A DNA stretch of 64,000 nucleotides from an uncultured Selenomonadaceae bacterium (GTDB lineage Bacteria > Bacillota > Negativicutes > Selenomonadales > Selenomonadaceae): NCBI GenBank assembly GCA_902778455.1, contig CACYXR010000013.1:1-64000 (forward strand). Direction: 5' to 3'. Under the pieces are notes generated by a model. It did not search any database and was not told the DNA's origin. It worked only from the letters and a program-made list of their open reading frames with translations. The position numbers were made by a program, and so were the translations under genes. This document shows, piece by piece, positions 8,357 through 15,313 of this stretch (within the stretch, counting starts at the first letter, position 1; every line of letters begins with the position of its first letter).

Positions 8357-9081
8357 CGGTTGTCGGCCTTGGCCCCGGCGGGCAGGAGCAGATGACGCCG
8401 AAGGCGCTGAAAGCAATCCAGGAGGCTGAGGTCGTCGCGGGTTACACGACGTATATCCGGCTGATCGAGCCGCTTCTGGAAAGTAAAGAAGTCATTGGCA
8501 CGGGCATGATGCAGGAGGTTGACCGCTGCCGTCTGGCGGTGAAAACGGCGGCGGAAGGCAAAAATACCGTCATGGTGTCCAGCGGTGATTCCGGCGTCTA
8601 CGGCATGGCCGGACTTGTATTGGAAATTATCCTGCAATACGATGAGGCTGAACGTCCGGAGGTCGATATCGTAGCGGGGCTTTCGGCGGTCAACGCTGCG
8701 GCTGCGGTGCTCGGCGCGCCGTTGATGCACGATTTCGCGGTTATCAGCCTCAGCGATCGTCTGACGCCCTGGGAACTGATAAAAAAACGTGCGGCTCTCG
8801 CGGCGCAGGGCGATTTTGTCATCGCGCTCTATAATCCGAAAAGCAAGTCCCGGGCAAAGAACATCGACGAGATTCATGACATCCTGCTGCAGTACAAATC
8901 GCCGTCCACGCCTGTCGGCATCGTGAAAAACGCTTCGCGTGCCGACGAGCAGAAAATTTTGTCAAACCTGCGGGATTTCACGAAAGAAGACATTGATATG
9001 TTCTCGATGGTCATCATCGGGAACAGCAAGACCTTTATACAGGACGGGTGGATGGTTACGCCGCGGGGATATAAAGTATGA
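8344..9081 (+). CDS. cbiH: Cobalt-precorrin-3 C17-methyltransferase (CbiH)
   Basis: CbiH methylates C17 and drives ring contraction. The protein is 245 residues from the ATG at 8344, which overlaps cbiG by 13 bp; it begins ITVVGLGPGGQEQMTPKAL, the family start, so upstream in-frame ATG codons are not needed. The SAM-site motif VSSGDSGVYGMAG and the segment ALYNPKSKSR are characteristic of CbiH/CobJ. Confidence 0.95.
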   Translation: MGKITVVGLGPGGQEQMTPKALKAIQEAEVVAGYTTYIRLIEPLLESKEVIGTGMMQEVDRCRLAVKTAAEGKNTVMVSSGDSGVYGMAGLVLEIILQYDEAERPEVDIVAGLSAVNAAAAVLGAPLMHDFAVISLSDRLTPWELIKKRAALAAQGDFVIALYNPKSKSRAKNIDEIHDILLQYKSPSTPVGIVKNASRADEQKILSNLRDFTKEDIDMFSMVIIGNSKTFIQDGWMVTPRGYKV

Positions 9082-9848
9082 TTTTTGTTGCGGCAGGAAC
9101 GCAGGACGGGCGTGAACTGGCCGGTGCGCTGCTCTCGAAAGGTTACCCGGTTACTGCGTCGGTGGTGTCCAGTTACGGCGAAAAACTGCTGGAGCGGTAT
9201 CCGGGGCTGGGTATTAACGACAGGCCGTTGGACGAGGATGCGTTGAAAGCGTATATCCGCGAACATGATGTCAATCTGTTCGTGGACGCGAGCCATCCTT
9301 ATGCGGCGAATGTCTCGCAGAACGCAATGGAGGCCTGCCATGCGGCGGGGATTCCGTATATCCGTTACGAGCGGCGGAGCGTGCCTGTCGACTACGAAAA
9401 TGTATATCCCGTTGAGACTTACGAGGAAGCGGCAAAAGAAGCGGCACGTCTCGGCAAAACGGTTTTTTTGACGACGGGCAGCCGCAACCTGAAAGTTTTC
9501 ACGTCTTCGGAGGCATTGAAAGGCCATATCGTAATCGCGCGGATTTTGCCGACGGCGAAGGTCTTGTCGGAGTGCGAGGAGCTGGGCTTGACGCCGAAGG
9601 AAATCGTCGCATTGCAGGGACCGTTCAGCGAGGAGCTGAATATCGCACTTTACCGCCAATACGGGGCGGAGGTCGTCGTCACGAAGAACAGCGGCGAGAT
9701 CGGCGGCACCGATACAAAACTGACCGCCGCGCAAAAACTGGGGCTGCCCGTGGTGATGATCGACAGGCCAAAGCTTGATTACGACGTGATTGCCTATACA
9801 TTTGAAGAGGTTTTGGAATTTGCAAAAGAAAAAATCGGAGGCAGATGA
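9078..9848 (+). CDS. cbiJ: Cobalt-precorrin-6A reductase (CbiJ)
   Basis: Reduces one double bond of cobalt-precorrin-6A using a pyridine nucleotide. The 256-residue protein has the start IFVAAGTQDGRELAG, the DASHPYAANVSQNA motif and the TTGSRNL segment of the CobK/CbiJ family. The ATG overlaps the cbiH stop (ATGA). Confidence 0.94.
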   Translation: MIFVAAGTQDGRELAGALLSKGYPVTASVVSSYGEKLLERYPGLGINDRPLDEDALKAYIREHDVNLFVDASHPYAANVSQNAMEACHAAGIPYIRYERRSVPVDYENVYPVETYEEAAKEAARLGKTVFLTTGSRNLKVFTSSEALKGHIVIARILPTAKVLSECEELGLTPKEIVALQGPFSEELNIALYRQYGAEVVVTKNSGEIGGTDTKLTAAQKLGLPVVMIDRPKLDYDVIAYTFEEVLEFAKEKIGGR

Positions 9849-9851
9849 AGC

Positions 9852-10484
9852 ATGGATTTTATCAAACAGCCGATGGATATCGAGAACAAGAGCATGGAAA
9901 TTATTGCGCCGCATTTGGCGGGGCTGAACCTCAGCGAAGCCGAGACGAAGGTTTATTCGCGCATGATTCACGCCTCCGGCGATGTGGACTACGCGAAGGT
10001 GATACGCCTGCACCCGAAGGCCATCGAGGTCACGCAGGAGGCGCTGAAGCGCGGGGCGAACATCTACACTGACGTGGAAATGGTGAGGACGGGCATCAAT
10101 AAGAAAGCCTTCGGGCGGTACGGCGGGAAAATCGAGTGCCGGGTGGCCGATCCTGAGATTGCCGAGATTGCGAAGCGCGAAGGTATTACGCGCTCGATGG
10201 CGGCTATGCGCGCCTTCGGCAAGGATCTGGCCGGTTCCATCATCGCCATCGGCAACGCGCCGACGGCGCTCTTCGAGGTGCTTCGGCTCGCCGAGAAAGA
10301 AAACATTCTTCCGGCGGTCATCATCGGTATCCCTGTCGGCTTTGTCGGCGCCGCCGACTCGAAAAAGCTGCTGGCGGAGAATACCCTTGTTCCCTATGTG
10401 ACGGTGGAGGGCACGAAGGGCGGCAGCCCGATTGCGGCATCTGTCGTCAACGCAATCATGTACCTTTTGGACAACAGAAGATGA
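9852..10484 (+). CDS. cbiC: Cobalt-precorrin-8 methylmutase (CbiC)
   Basis: Moves the methyl group from C11 to C12 to give cobyrinate. The 210-residue protein has the RMIHASGDVDYA motif with the catalytic histidine, EMVRTGINK, and AIGNAPTALF, all conserved in CbiC/CobH. GGAGG at 9837-9841 sets the start, and the end overlaps cbiA by 4 bp. Confidence 0.96.
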   Translation: MDFIKQPMDIENKSMEIIAPHLAGLNLSEAETKVYSRMIHASGDVDYAKVIRLHPKAIEVTQEALKRGANIYTDVEMVRTGINKKAFGRYGGKIECRVADPEIAEIAKREGITRSMAAMRAFGKDLAGSIIAIGNAPTALFEVLRLAEKENILPAVIIGIPVGFVGAADSKKLLAENTLVPYVTVEGTKGGSPIAASVVNAIMYLLDNRR

Positions 10485-11866
10485 GCGCGCGGCAAATCCC
10501 GCGCGTTGTCATCGCCGCGCCGATGAGCGGCTCCGGCAAGACCACTGTGGTCACGGGGCTTTTGGCGGCGATGCGCGCGCATGGCGTCAAGGCGCAGTCG
10601 TACAAAATTGGCCCGGATTATATCGATCCGGGCTATCATTCGTTGGCCAGCGGACGCCCCGCGCACAATCTTGACGCTTGGCTGGTGTCGAAGGAGCGGC
10701 TGGCCGATATATTCATCAGCACGATGGCGGACGCCGACGTGGCGGTCATTGAAGGAGTGATGGGCCTTTATGACGGCGGAAAAAATGGCGTCAGCTCCAC
10801 GGCGGAAATCGCGAAGCTCCTGAAAGCTCCCGTGTTGCTCGTCGTCAACGCCAAGTCAATGGGAGAGTCGGCGGCGGCGCTTGTCATGGGCTTCAGGCAG
10901 TACGATCCTGAAGTCAATCTGGCGGGCGTGATTTTGAATCGTCTCGGTTCGGACACCCACCGGGCGATGATCGAGGAAGCGCTGGAAAAGATGGGCGTGC
11001 CGGTTTTCGGCGCAATCAAGCGCAACGACGCCATGACGATGCCGGAACGCCATTTGGGACTTGTTCCCGTCGAGGAAAATGCGCGGGAGCGGGAGACCGT
11101 GGAAGAAATCGGGCGCGTCGTCGGCTCGTCGGTGGATATAGAGCGCGTCATCGCGTTGACGAAGACTGCGCCGCCGATCGAGGAAGGACGCGGCTTTTCA
11201 GAAGCCGTGAAAAGCAAAGCAACAATTGCGGTTGCCCGCGACGAGGCCTTTTCTTTTTATTATCCCGAAAGTCTTGCCGTGCTCCGTCAGAAGGGCGCGG
11301 AAATCGTTTTTTTCAGCCCGCTGCATGACAAAGCGTTGCCGGAGGCGGACGGCCTGATCCTCGGCGGCGGTTTCCCGGAAATGTTCGCGAAAGAGCTTTA
11401 TGAAAACGAATCCATGCGTTCGTCTATAAAAGCTGCCGCCGAAAAAGGGATGCCGATTTACGCCGAGTGCGGCGGCTTCATGTATCTGATGCGTCGCGTG
11501 ACCGATTTTGACGGCAATTCGTTTCCAATGCTCGGTGTGATTCCCGGCGAGGTCGTGATGAACAAGAAGCTCCAGACCGTCGGCTATGTCAGCGCGGAAA
11601 TGATGCGGGACACGGTGTTGGGGGCGAAAGGGACTGTGCTTCGCGGCCACGAGTTTCATTTCTCGTCGGAATGCGAGCCGGAGCCGGGCGCCGATTATCC
11701 AAGGGCATTCACATTTAGAAAGACGCGGAATCCGGCACCGTATCCGGCGGGCTATGCGAAAGGGAATATCCTCGGCTCGTACCTGCATCTGCATTTCGCG
11801 GGTGCGGAGGACGCGGCGGCGAATTTCGTGGCGGCGTGCGGAAAATACGCGAAAAAAGAGGCGTGA
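10481..11866 (+). CDS. cbiA: Cobyrinate a,c-diamide synthase (CbiA)
   Basis: ATP- and glutamine-dependent amidation of the a and c side chains of cobyrinate. The 461-residue protein has an N-terminal P-loop domain (APMSGSGKTTV, then YKIGPDYIDPGYH) and a C-terminal class I glutamine amidotransferase domain with the nucleophile in YAECGGFMYL and a final HLHFAG segment. Length and layout match the family. Confidence 0.96.
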   Translation: MSARQIPRVVIAAPMSGSGKTTVVTGLLAAMRAHGVKAQSYKIGPDYIDPGYHSLASGRPAHNLDAWLVSKERLADIFISTMADADVAVIEGVMGLYDGGKNGVSSTAEIAKLLKAPVLLVVNAKSMGESAAALVMGFRQYDPEVNLAGVILNRLGSDTHRAMIEEALEKMGVPVFGAIKRNDAMTMPERHLGLVPVEENARERETVEEIGRVVGSSVDIERVIALTKTAPPIEEGRGFSEAVKSKATIAVARDEAFSFYYPESLAVLRQKGAEIVFFSPLHDKALPEADGLILGGGFPEMFAKELYENESMRSSIKAAAEKGMPIYAECGGFMYLMRRVTDFDGNSFPMLGVIPGEVVMNKKLQTVGYVSAEMMRDTVLGAKGTVLRGHEFHFSSECEPEPGADYPRAFTFRKTRNPAPYPAGYAKGNILGSYLHLHFAGAEDAAANFVAACGKYAKKEA

Positions 11867-11868
11867 AG

Positions 11869-12429
11869 ATGGGAAAAATCGTTCTCGTAACGGGAGGCGC
11901 GCGAAGCGGCAAGAGCCGCTTCGCCGAGCAGTATGTGGCGCGCGCAGGAGAGCACATCGGCTATATCGCGACGGCGGAGGTCTACGACGATGAAATGGCT
12001 TTTCGCGTCAAGCTGCATCGCCAGCGCCGTCCGGCGGAATGGAAAACATACGAGGCGCCCCACGATGCGCATATTGCGCTGAAAGAAGCGGGGGCGGAAT
12101 GTGACGCTGTATTGTTTGACTGCCTGACGCTTTACATGAGTAATCTGCTTTGCTCTCTTGATTCGATTGCAGATTCCCATCAAAACTATTCGCTGGCGAA
12201 GGAAAAGCTCGACGCGCTGATCGCGCAGGCGAGGGAAAATCCGGGAACCACGGTTTTCGTGACGAACGAGGTGGGCAGCGGTATCGTGCCGGGCGACCAT
12301 CTTTCCCGTGAATACCGGGATGTGGCCGGTATAGCGAATCAATGGATGGCCCGCGCGGCGGATGAGGTGTATCTGGTCGTCTGCGGTCTCGCCGTCAACG
12401 TCAAAAAATTGGCGGAAGCCATAGAATAA
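11869..12429 (+). CDS. cobU: Adenosylcobinamide kinase / guanylyltransferase (CobU)
   Basis: Bifunctional enzyme that phosphorylates adenosylcobinamide and activates it with GMP before lower-ligand attachment. The 186-residue protein has the P-loop VTGGARSGKSRFAEQ and the motif VTNEVGSGIVP. The ATG at 11869, two bases after the cbiA stop, gives the standard N-terminus; an in-frame ATG at 11836 lies inside cbiA and is less likely. It is the last gene of the operon, followed by a terminator. Confidence 0.95.
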   Translation: MGKIVLVTGGARSGKSRFAEQYVARAGEHIGYIATAEVYDDEMAFRVKLHRQRRPAEWKTYEAPHDAHIALKEAGAECDAVLFDCLTLYMSNLLCSLDSIADSHQNYSLAKEKLDALIAQARENPGTTVFVTNEVGSGIVPGDHLSREYRDVAGIANQWMARAADEVYLVVCGLAVNVKKLAEAIE

Positions 12430-12458
12430 GGGTATGGGAAAATATAGAGTGGCAATAA

Positions 12459-12495
12459 AAAACTCCGTTGCCTGTGAGGATGGCAGCGGAGTTTT
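12459..12495 (+). terminator. Terminator of the cbi operon
   Basis: A stem of about 14 bp (AAAACTCCGTTGCC with GGCAGCGGAGTTTT) around a 9-base loop, ending in TTTT, 29 bases after the cobU stop. Confidence 0.8.
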
Positions 12496-12502
12496 GCTAT
12501 AT

Positions 12503-12643
12503 CATACTAATCTCAGTTGAGACGTTTAATCTTTACTGAGATTAATGAGACGTCAGCCGCGCCGTAGGCGCGGCTATAGCCTGCAAGGCAGGCGTATCTT
12601 CGGTCAAAATTTGCTTAAATTTTGGTCGAAGAACAGTATCAGT
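12503..12643 (+). repeat. Composite multi-hairpin intergenic repeat, copy A
   Basis: Between convergent cobU and the CorC-type gene lies a chain of hairpins. H1 is TAATCTCAGT/ACTGAGATTA (12508-12517, 12535-12544). H2 is AGCCGCGCC-gta-GGCGCGGCT (12555-12575). H2b is GCCTGC-aag-GCAGGC (12579-12593). H3 is a 15-bp stem CTTCGGTCAAAATTT/AAATTTTGGTCGAAG (12598-12631). The same order, inverted, occurs at 41258-41434 with shared sequence in H1 and H3. The right end overlaps the stop codon of the CorC-type gene. No function is recognised. Confidence 0.7.
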
Positions 12644-13964
12644 TGTCTTTGCGAGGGGCTGTCGGCGAGGGCTTTTTCCCCTGGATGACCATCAGCTTCG
12701 CGATGCGGGCGCGGTCAAGACGCAGGATTTCAAAGGTGAAATCGTTCCAGGTGCATTTTTCTCCGACTTTCGGGATATAGCCGAAATAGGAGGTCAGGAA
12801 GCCGCCCATCGTCTGATAGTGGTCTTTGATTTCGTTCGGCAGCTCGTCGATGTCGAATTTTTCCTTGAAGTCGTCGATGCCGCAGAGTCCGTCGATATAC
12901 CAGGAGTTCTCGGAGCGCGGCGTAATCTGTGGGTTTTCCGGCTCGTCCTGTCGCTCGATGTCGCCGATGATTTCTTCGGCAATGTCGCCGAGGGTGATGA
13001 AACCGATGACGCCGCCGTATTCGTCAAGGACGGCGGCTTCGTGGACTTTGCTCTCACGGAATTTTTCGAGCACGCGAAATGTTTCCATCGCACGGGGGAT
13101 AAGCAGCGGCTTTTTGATAAAAGAAGAAAGCTGGATGTTTTTATTGTCAATGGCGGCGTTCAAGAGGTCTTTGGCGTAGATGACGCCGAGGAAGTTGTCA
13201 AGGTTTCCGTCGCCGACGGGGAAAACGGTATCCGCGCTTTTTTGGATGAGTCGAAGATTGTATTCTGTCGGGTCGTTGATATCGAGCCAGTTCATGGTGA
13301 GGCGCGGCGTCATCAACGAGTATGCAGTTTGGTCGCTCATGTGGAAAATGCGGTCTACCATGTCCTGCTCGGTTTTTTCGAAGGTGCCGTCCTCGGTGCC
13401 CTGCTCGATCAGATCCTTGACCTCGTCCTCGGTGACGGCGTCGTCGATATGGGGATTCAGTCCAAAGAGCAGCAAGACCGCGTTGGCGGAGGAGGTAAGG
13501 AAGCCGACAAAGGGCCGCGCGACGATTTCCATAAACGACAGCGTGTGCGCATGGCGCAGAAGCACAGATTCCGGATCCTGCACCGAGATGATTTTCGGGA
13601 TGAAATCGCCGAAAAGTAGGCTGACATAGGTGAAAAAAAAGATGCTTGCGGCCAGGGAGAGCAGATCAGGATGCGGCAGGGCGGAGAACGTTCCGGTAAG
13701 GGCAGGCGCCACCCGGAATCCGGCGACGACGCCCAAAAGAACGCCGGTGAAAGCAATCCCGATTTGCGAGGCGGCAATCAAGGTCTCCGGTTCGTCCAAA
13801 AAACGAAGAAGCTCTTTCGCGCGCCGGTCGCCGCTCTCCGCGAAATGCTCCATCCGGCTTTTTCGGCTCTCGATGAGCGCCGTCTTGATCTGCGTGAAAA
13901 AAGCGCTGAAAAAAACGCAACCGATGAGAAGCAGGCATAAAAGGCCTATTTCGCTGCTGTCCAC
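12639..13964 (-). CDS. Hemolysin/CorC-type membrane protein (DUF21-CBS-CorC_HlyC)
   Basis: A 441-residue protein of the CNNM/CorC family, usually linked to Mg2+/Co2+ efflux or magnesium balance. The N-terminal DUF21 region (about residues 1-190) has four hydrophobic segments. A CBS-domain pair follows (about 210-335; MTPRLTMNWLDIND and DEYGGVIGFITLGDIAEEI), then the C-terminal CorC_HlyC domain with YQTMGGFLTSYFGYIPKVG. The name hemolysin is historical. It ends in the composite repeat and has its own upstream region of about 75 bases before the minus-strand start. Confidence 0.88.
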   Translation of the reverse strand: MDSSEIGLLCLLLIGCVFFSAFFTQIKTALIESRKSRMEHFAESGDRRAKELLRFLDEPETLIAASQIGIAFTGVLLGVVAGFRVAPALTGTFSALPHPDLLSLAASIFFFTYVSLLFGDFIPKIISVQDPESVLLRHAHTLSFMEIVARPFVGFLTSSANAVLLLFGLNPHIDDAVTEDEVKDLIEQGTEDGTFEKTEQDMVDRIFHMSDQTAYSLMTPRLTMNWLDINDPTEYNLRLIQKSADTVFPVGDGNLDNFLGVIYAKDLLNAAIDNKNIQLSSFIKKPLLIPRAMETFRVLEKFRESKVHEAAVLDEYGGVIGFITLGDIAEEIIGDIERQDEPENPQITPRSENSWYIDGLCGIDDFKEKFDIDELPNEIKDHYQTMGGFLTSYFGYIPKVGEKCTWNDFTFEILRLDRARIAKLMVIQGKKPSPTAPRKDN

Positions 13965-14052
13965 TTTATATGATTCCCTCCAATAAATTTTTGTTCAAGT
14001 TTTTCCGATTATAACATTATTTCTTTGCGAGAGCAAAAAATTCCGCACGCTT

Positions 14053-14081
14053 GTGACAGACTAAGGATTTTCATGTATAAT
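14053..14081 (+). promoter_or_regulatory. Promoter of the TauE/SafE gene
   Basis: GTGACA (14053-14058), 17-base spacer, TATAAT (14076-14081), 35 bases before the start codon. Confidence 0.65.
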
Positions 14082-14116
14082 GACTAGACTGAGTTTTGCA
14101 TGACAGGAGAATTGAA

Positions 14117-14881
14117 ATGGATTTTTCAAGCTGGACGACGTTTCTGATTGTCTGTCCATTGGTGGGGCTTGCGGGCTTCGTGGACGCCATCGGCGGCGGC
14201 GGCGGGCTGATTTCGCTGCCTGCGTATGTTATCGCAGGAATTCCGATGCATCAGGCGATTGCGACAAATAAGCTGTCATCAGCTTGCGGGACGACACTGG
14301 CGGTGCTCCGCTTCTGGCGAAACGGCTTAATCAATATGAAGCTGGCGGGGCCATCGGTGGCGGCGGCGATCGTCGGCTCTGCCCTCGGCGCGCGGATTTC
14401 GCTTTTACTCGATGCGGCGGTGATGGAGCGCGGGCTTTATGTAGTGCTTCCGGTGACCGCATTCATCGTGATGAACAAGTCGCTGTTTGGCGCCCATGAG
14501 GGAGAACGCCTCGTGCTGAACCGTCGTACTTATATGACGGCATGTGTTGCGGCTTTTGTCATTGGCATGTATGACGGCGCGTATGGGCCGGGGACGGGGA
14601 CGTTCCTCATCATCGCGCTCACGGTGTTTGCGAAGATGGGCGTCGCACCTGCGAACGCGCAGTCAAAGGTCATCAATCTGGCGACGAATGTTGCGTCGCT
14701 GGCAGTTTTCCTGTTGAGCGGGAATGTGCTGGTGACGCTTGGTCTTGCGGCGGCGGTTTGCAATATGATCGGAGGCTATCTCGGCGCGGGCCTTGTGATG
14801 CAAAAGGGCACGAAGATTGTGAAGCCGATTATTCTCGCTGTCTTGGGGCTTTTGGCTTTGAAACTTGCGGGCGTGTATTAA
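14117..14881 (+). CDS. TauE/SafE family membrane transporter
   Basis: A 254-residue integral membrane protein of the sulfite/organosulfonate exporter family. About eight hydrophobic segments are visible, with the family glycine motif GFVDAIGGGGGLISLPA near residue 20 and a second repeat motif YDGAYGPGTGTFL. The ATG at 14117 is chosen because ACAGGAGA lies just upstream. The substrate is unknown. The stop codon TAA is formed by the first bases of the repeat element at 14878, so the insertion may have altered the C-terminus slightly. Confidence 0.88.
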   Translation: MDFSSWTTFLIVCPLVGLAGFVDAIGGGGGLISLPAYVIAGIPMHQAIATNKLSSACGTTLAVLRFWRNGLINMKLAGPSVAAAIVGSALGARISLLLDAAVMERGLYVVLPVTAFIVMNKSLFGAHEGERLVLNRRTYMTACVAAFVIGMYDGAYGPGTGTFLIIALTVFAKMGVAPANAQSKVINLATNVASLAVFLLSGNVLVTLGLAAAVCNMIGGYLGAGLVMQKGTKIVKPIILAVLGLLALKLAGVY

Positions 14882-14999
14882 GGAACCACTGAATAAGTCC
14901 CTCCGCGCCTCTGCCGGGTCTTTTTCCGCCTGTCGTCGTCAAATCCCTCTCGACGTAGCGATGCTACGCCTTCGATTGACTTAATCAGTGTTTCCTTAA
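14878..14999 (+). repeat. 122-bp inverted-repeat element, copy 2 (complete)
   Basis: Flanked by 20-bp imperfect terminal inverted repeats, TTAAGGAACCACTGAATAAG and the complement of CTTAATCAGTGTTTCCTTAA (two mismatches). An internal palindrome GTAGC-gat-GCTAC is at 14955-14967. A truncated copy in opposite orientation is at 1-99. Without coding capacity it resembles a MITE; outer TA or TTAA could be target duplication, and the ends resemble IS5/IS1182-type tips, but that link is unverified. It sits between TauE and the ileS promoter. Confidence 0.8.
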
Positions 15000-15005
15000 A
15001 ATTTA

Positions 15006-15034
15006 TTGAAAAATTTTTCGCAGTGTGGTATCAT
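15006..15034 (+). promoter_or_regulatory. Promoter of the ileS T-box leader
   Basis: TTGAAA (15006-15011), 17-base spacer, TATCAT (15029-15034). It begins only 6 bases after the repeat element. Confidence 0.7.
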
Positions 15035-15049
15035 ATCCACGTTATATCG

Positions 15050-15290
15050 AAATTTGCGATGAGCGAGACAGTAAACGCGCGAGGAAAAGCAAAGAGAGCC
15101 GCGGTTGGTGAAAAGCGGTCTGAGTAGGCGCGCGCGGAAGATCACTCGCGAGCAGCGGGCTGAAATGTTAGTAAGCTTTGCCGGAGTCCCCCGTTAAAAG
15201 GATAGCATATCGTTTCAGATAGCTGTATGCGAAATAGGTGGTTGATAAGTGGAGTGTGCCTTCATCCTGTTTTGGGTGAAGGCGTTTTTT
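15050..15290 (+). promoter_or_regulatory. T-box riboswitch, isoleucine specific
   Basis: A leader RNA that senses uncharged tRNA-Ile. Stem I shows the distal motif AAAGAGAGCC then GGTTGGTGAAAA (15091-15114), a specifier loop with GAAGATCACT containing the codon ATC (15141-15143), and the GAGCAG..GGCTGAAA segment. The T-box core is AAATAGGTGGT (15232-15242), with UGGU able to pair to the tRNA ACCA end. The terminator is GCCTTCATCC/GGGTGAAGGC (15258-15283) followed by GTTTTTT. The codon and downstream gene agree. Confidence 0.93.
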
Positions 15291-15313
15291 ATTTATTTAG
15301 GAGGGGTAATTCA

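Noticed and set aside
7267..8877. 536-codon open frame on the minus strand across cbiG/cbiH
   Set aside because: It is antisense to two well-supported cbi genes, has no recognisable motif and no ribosome site; long antisense frames are common in this base composition.
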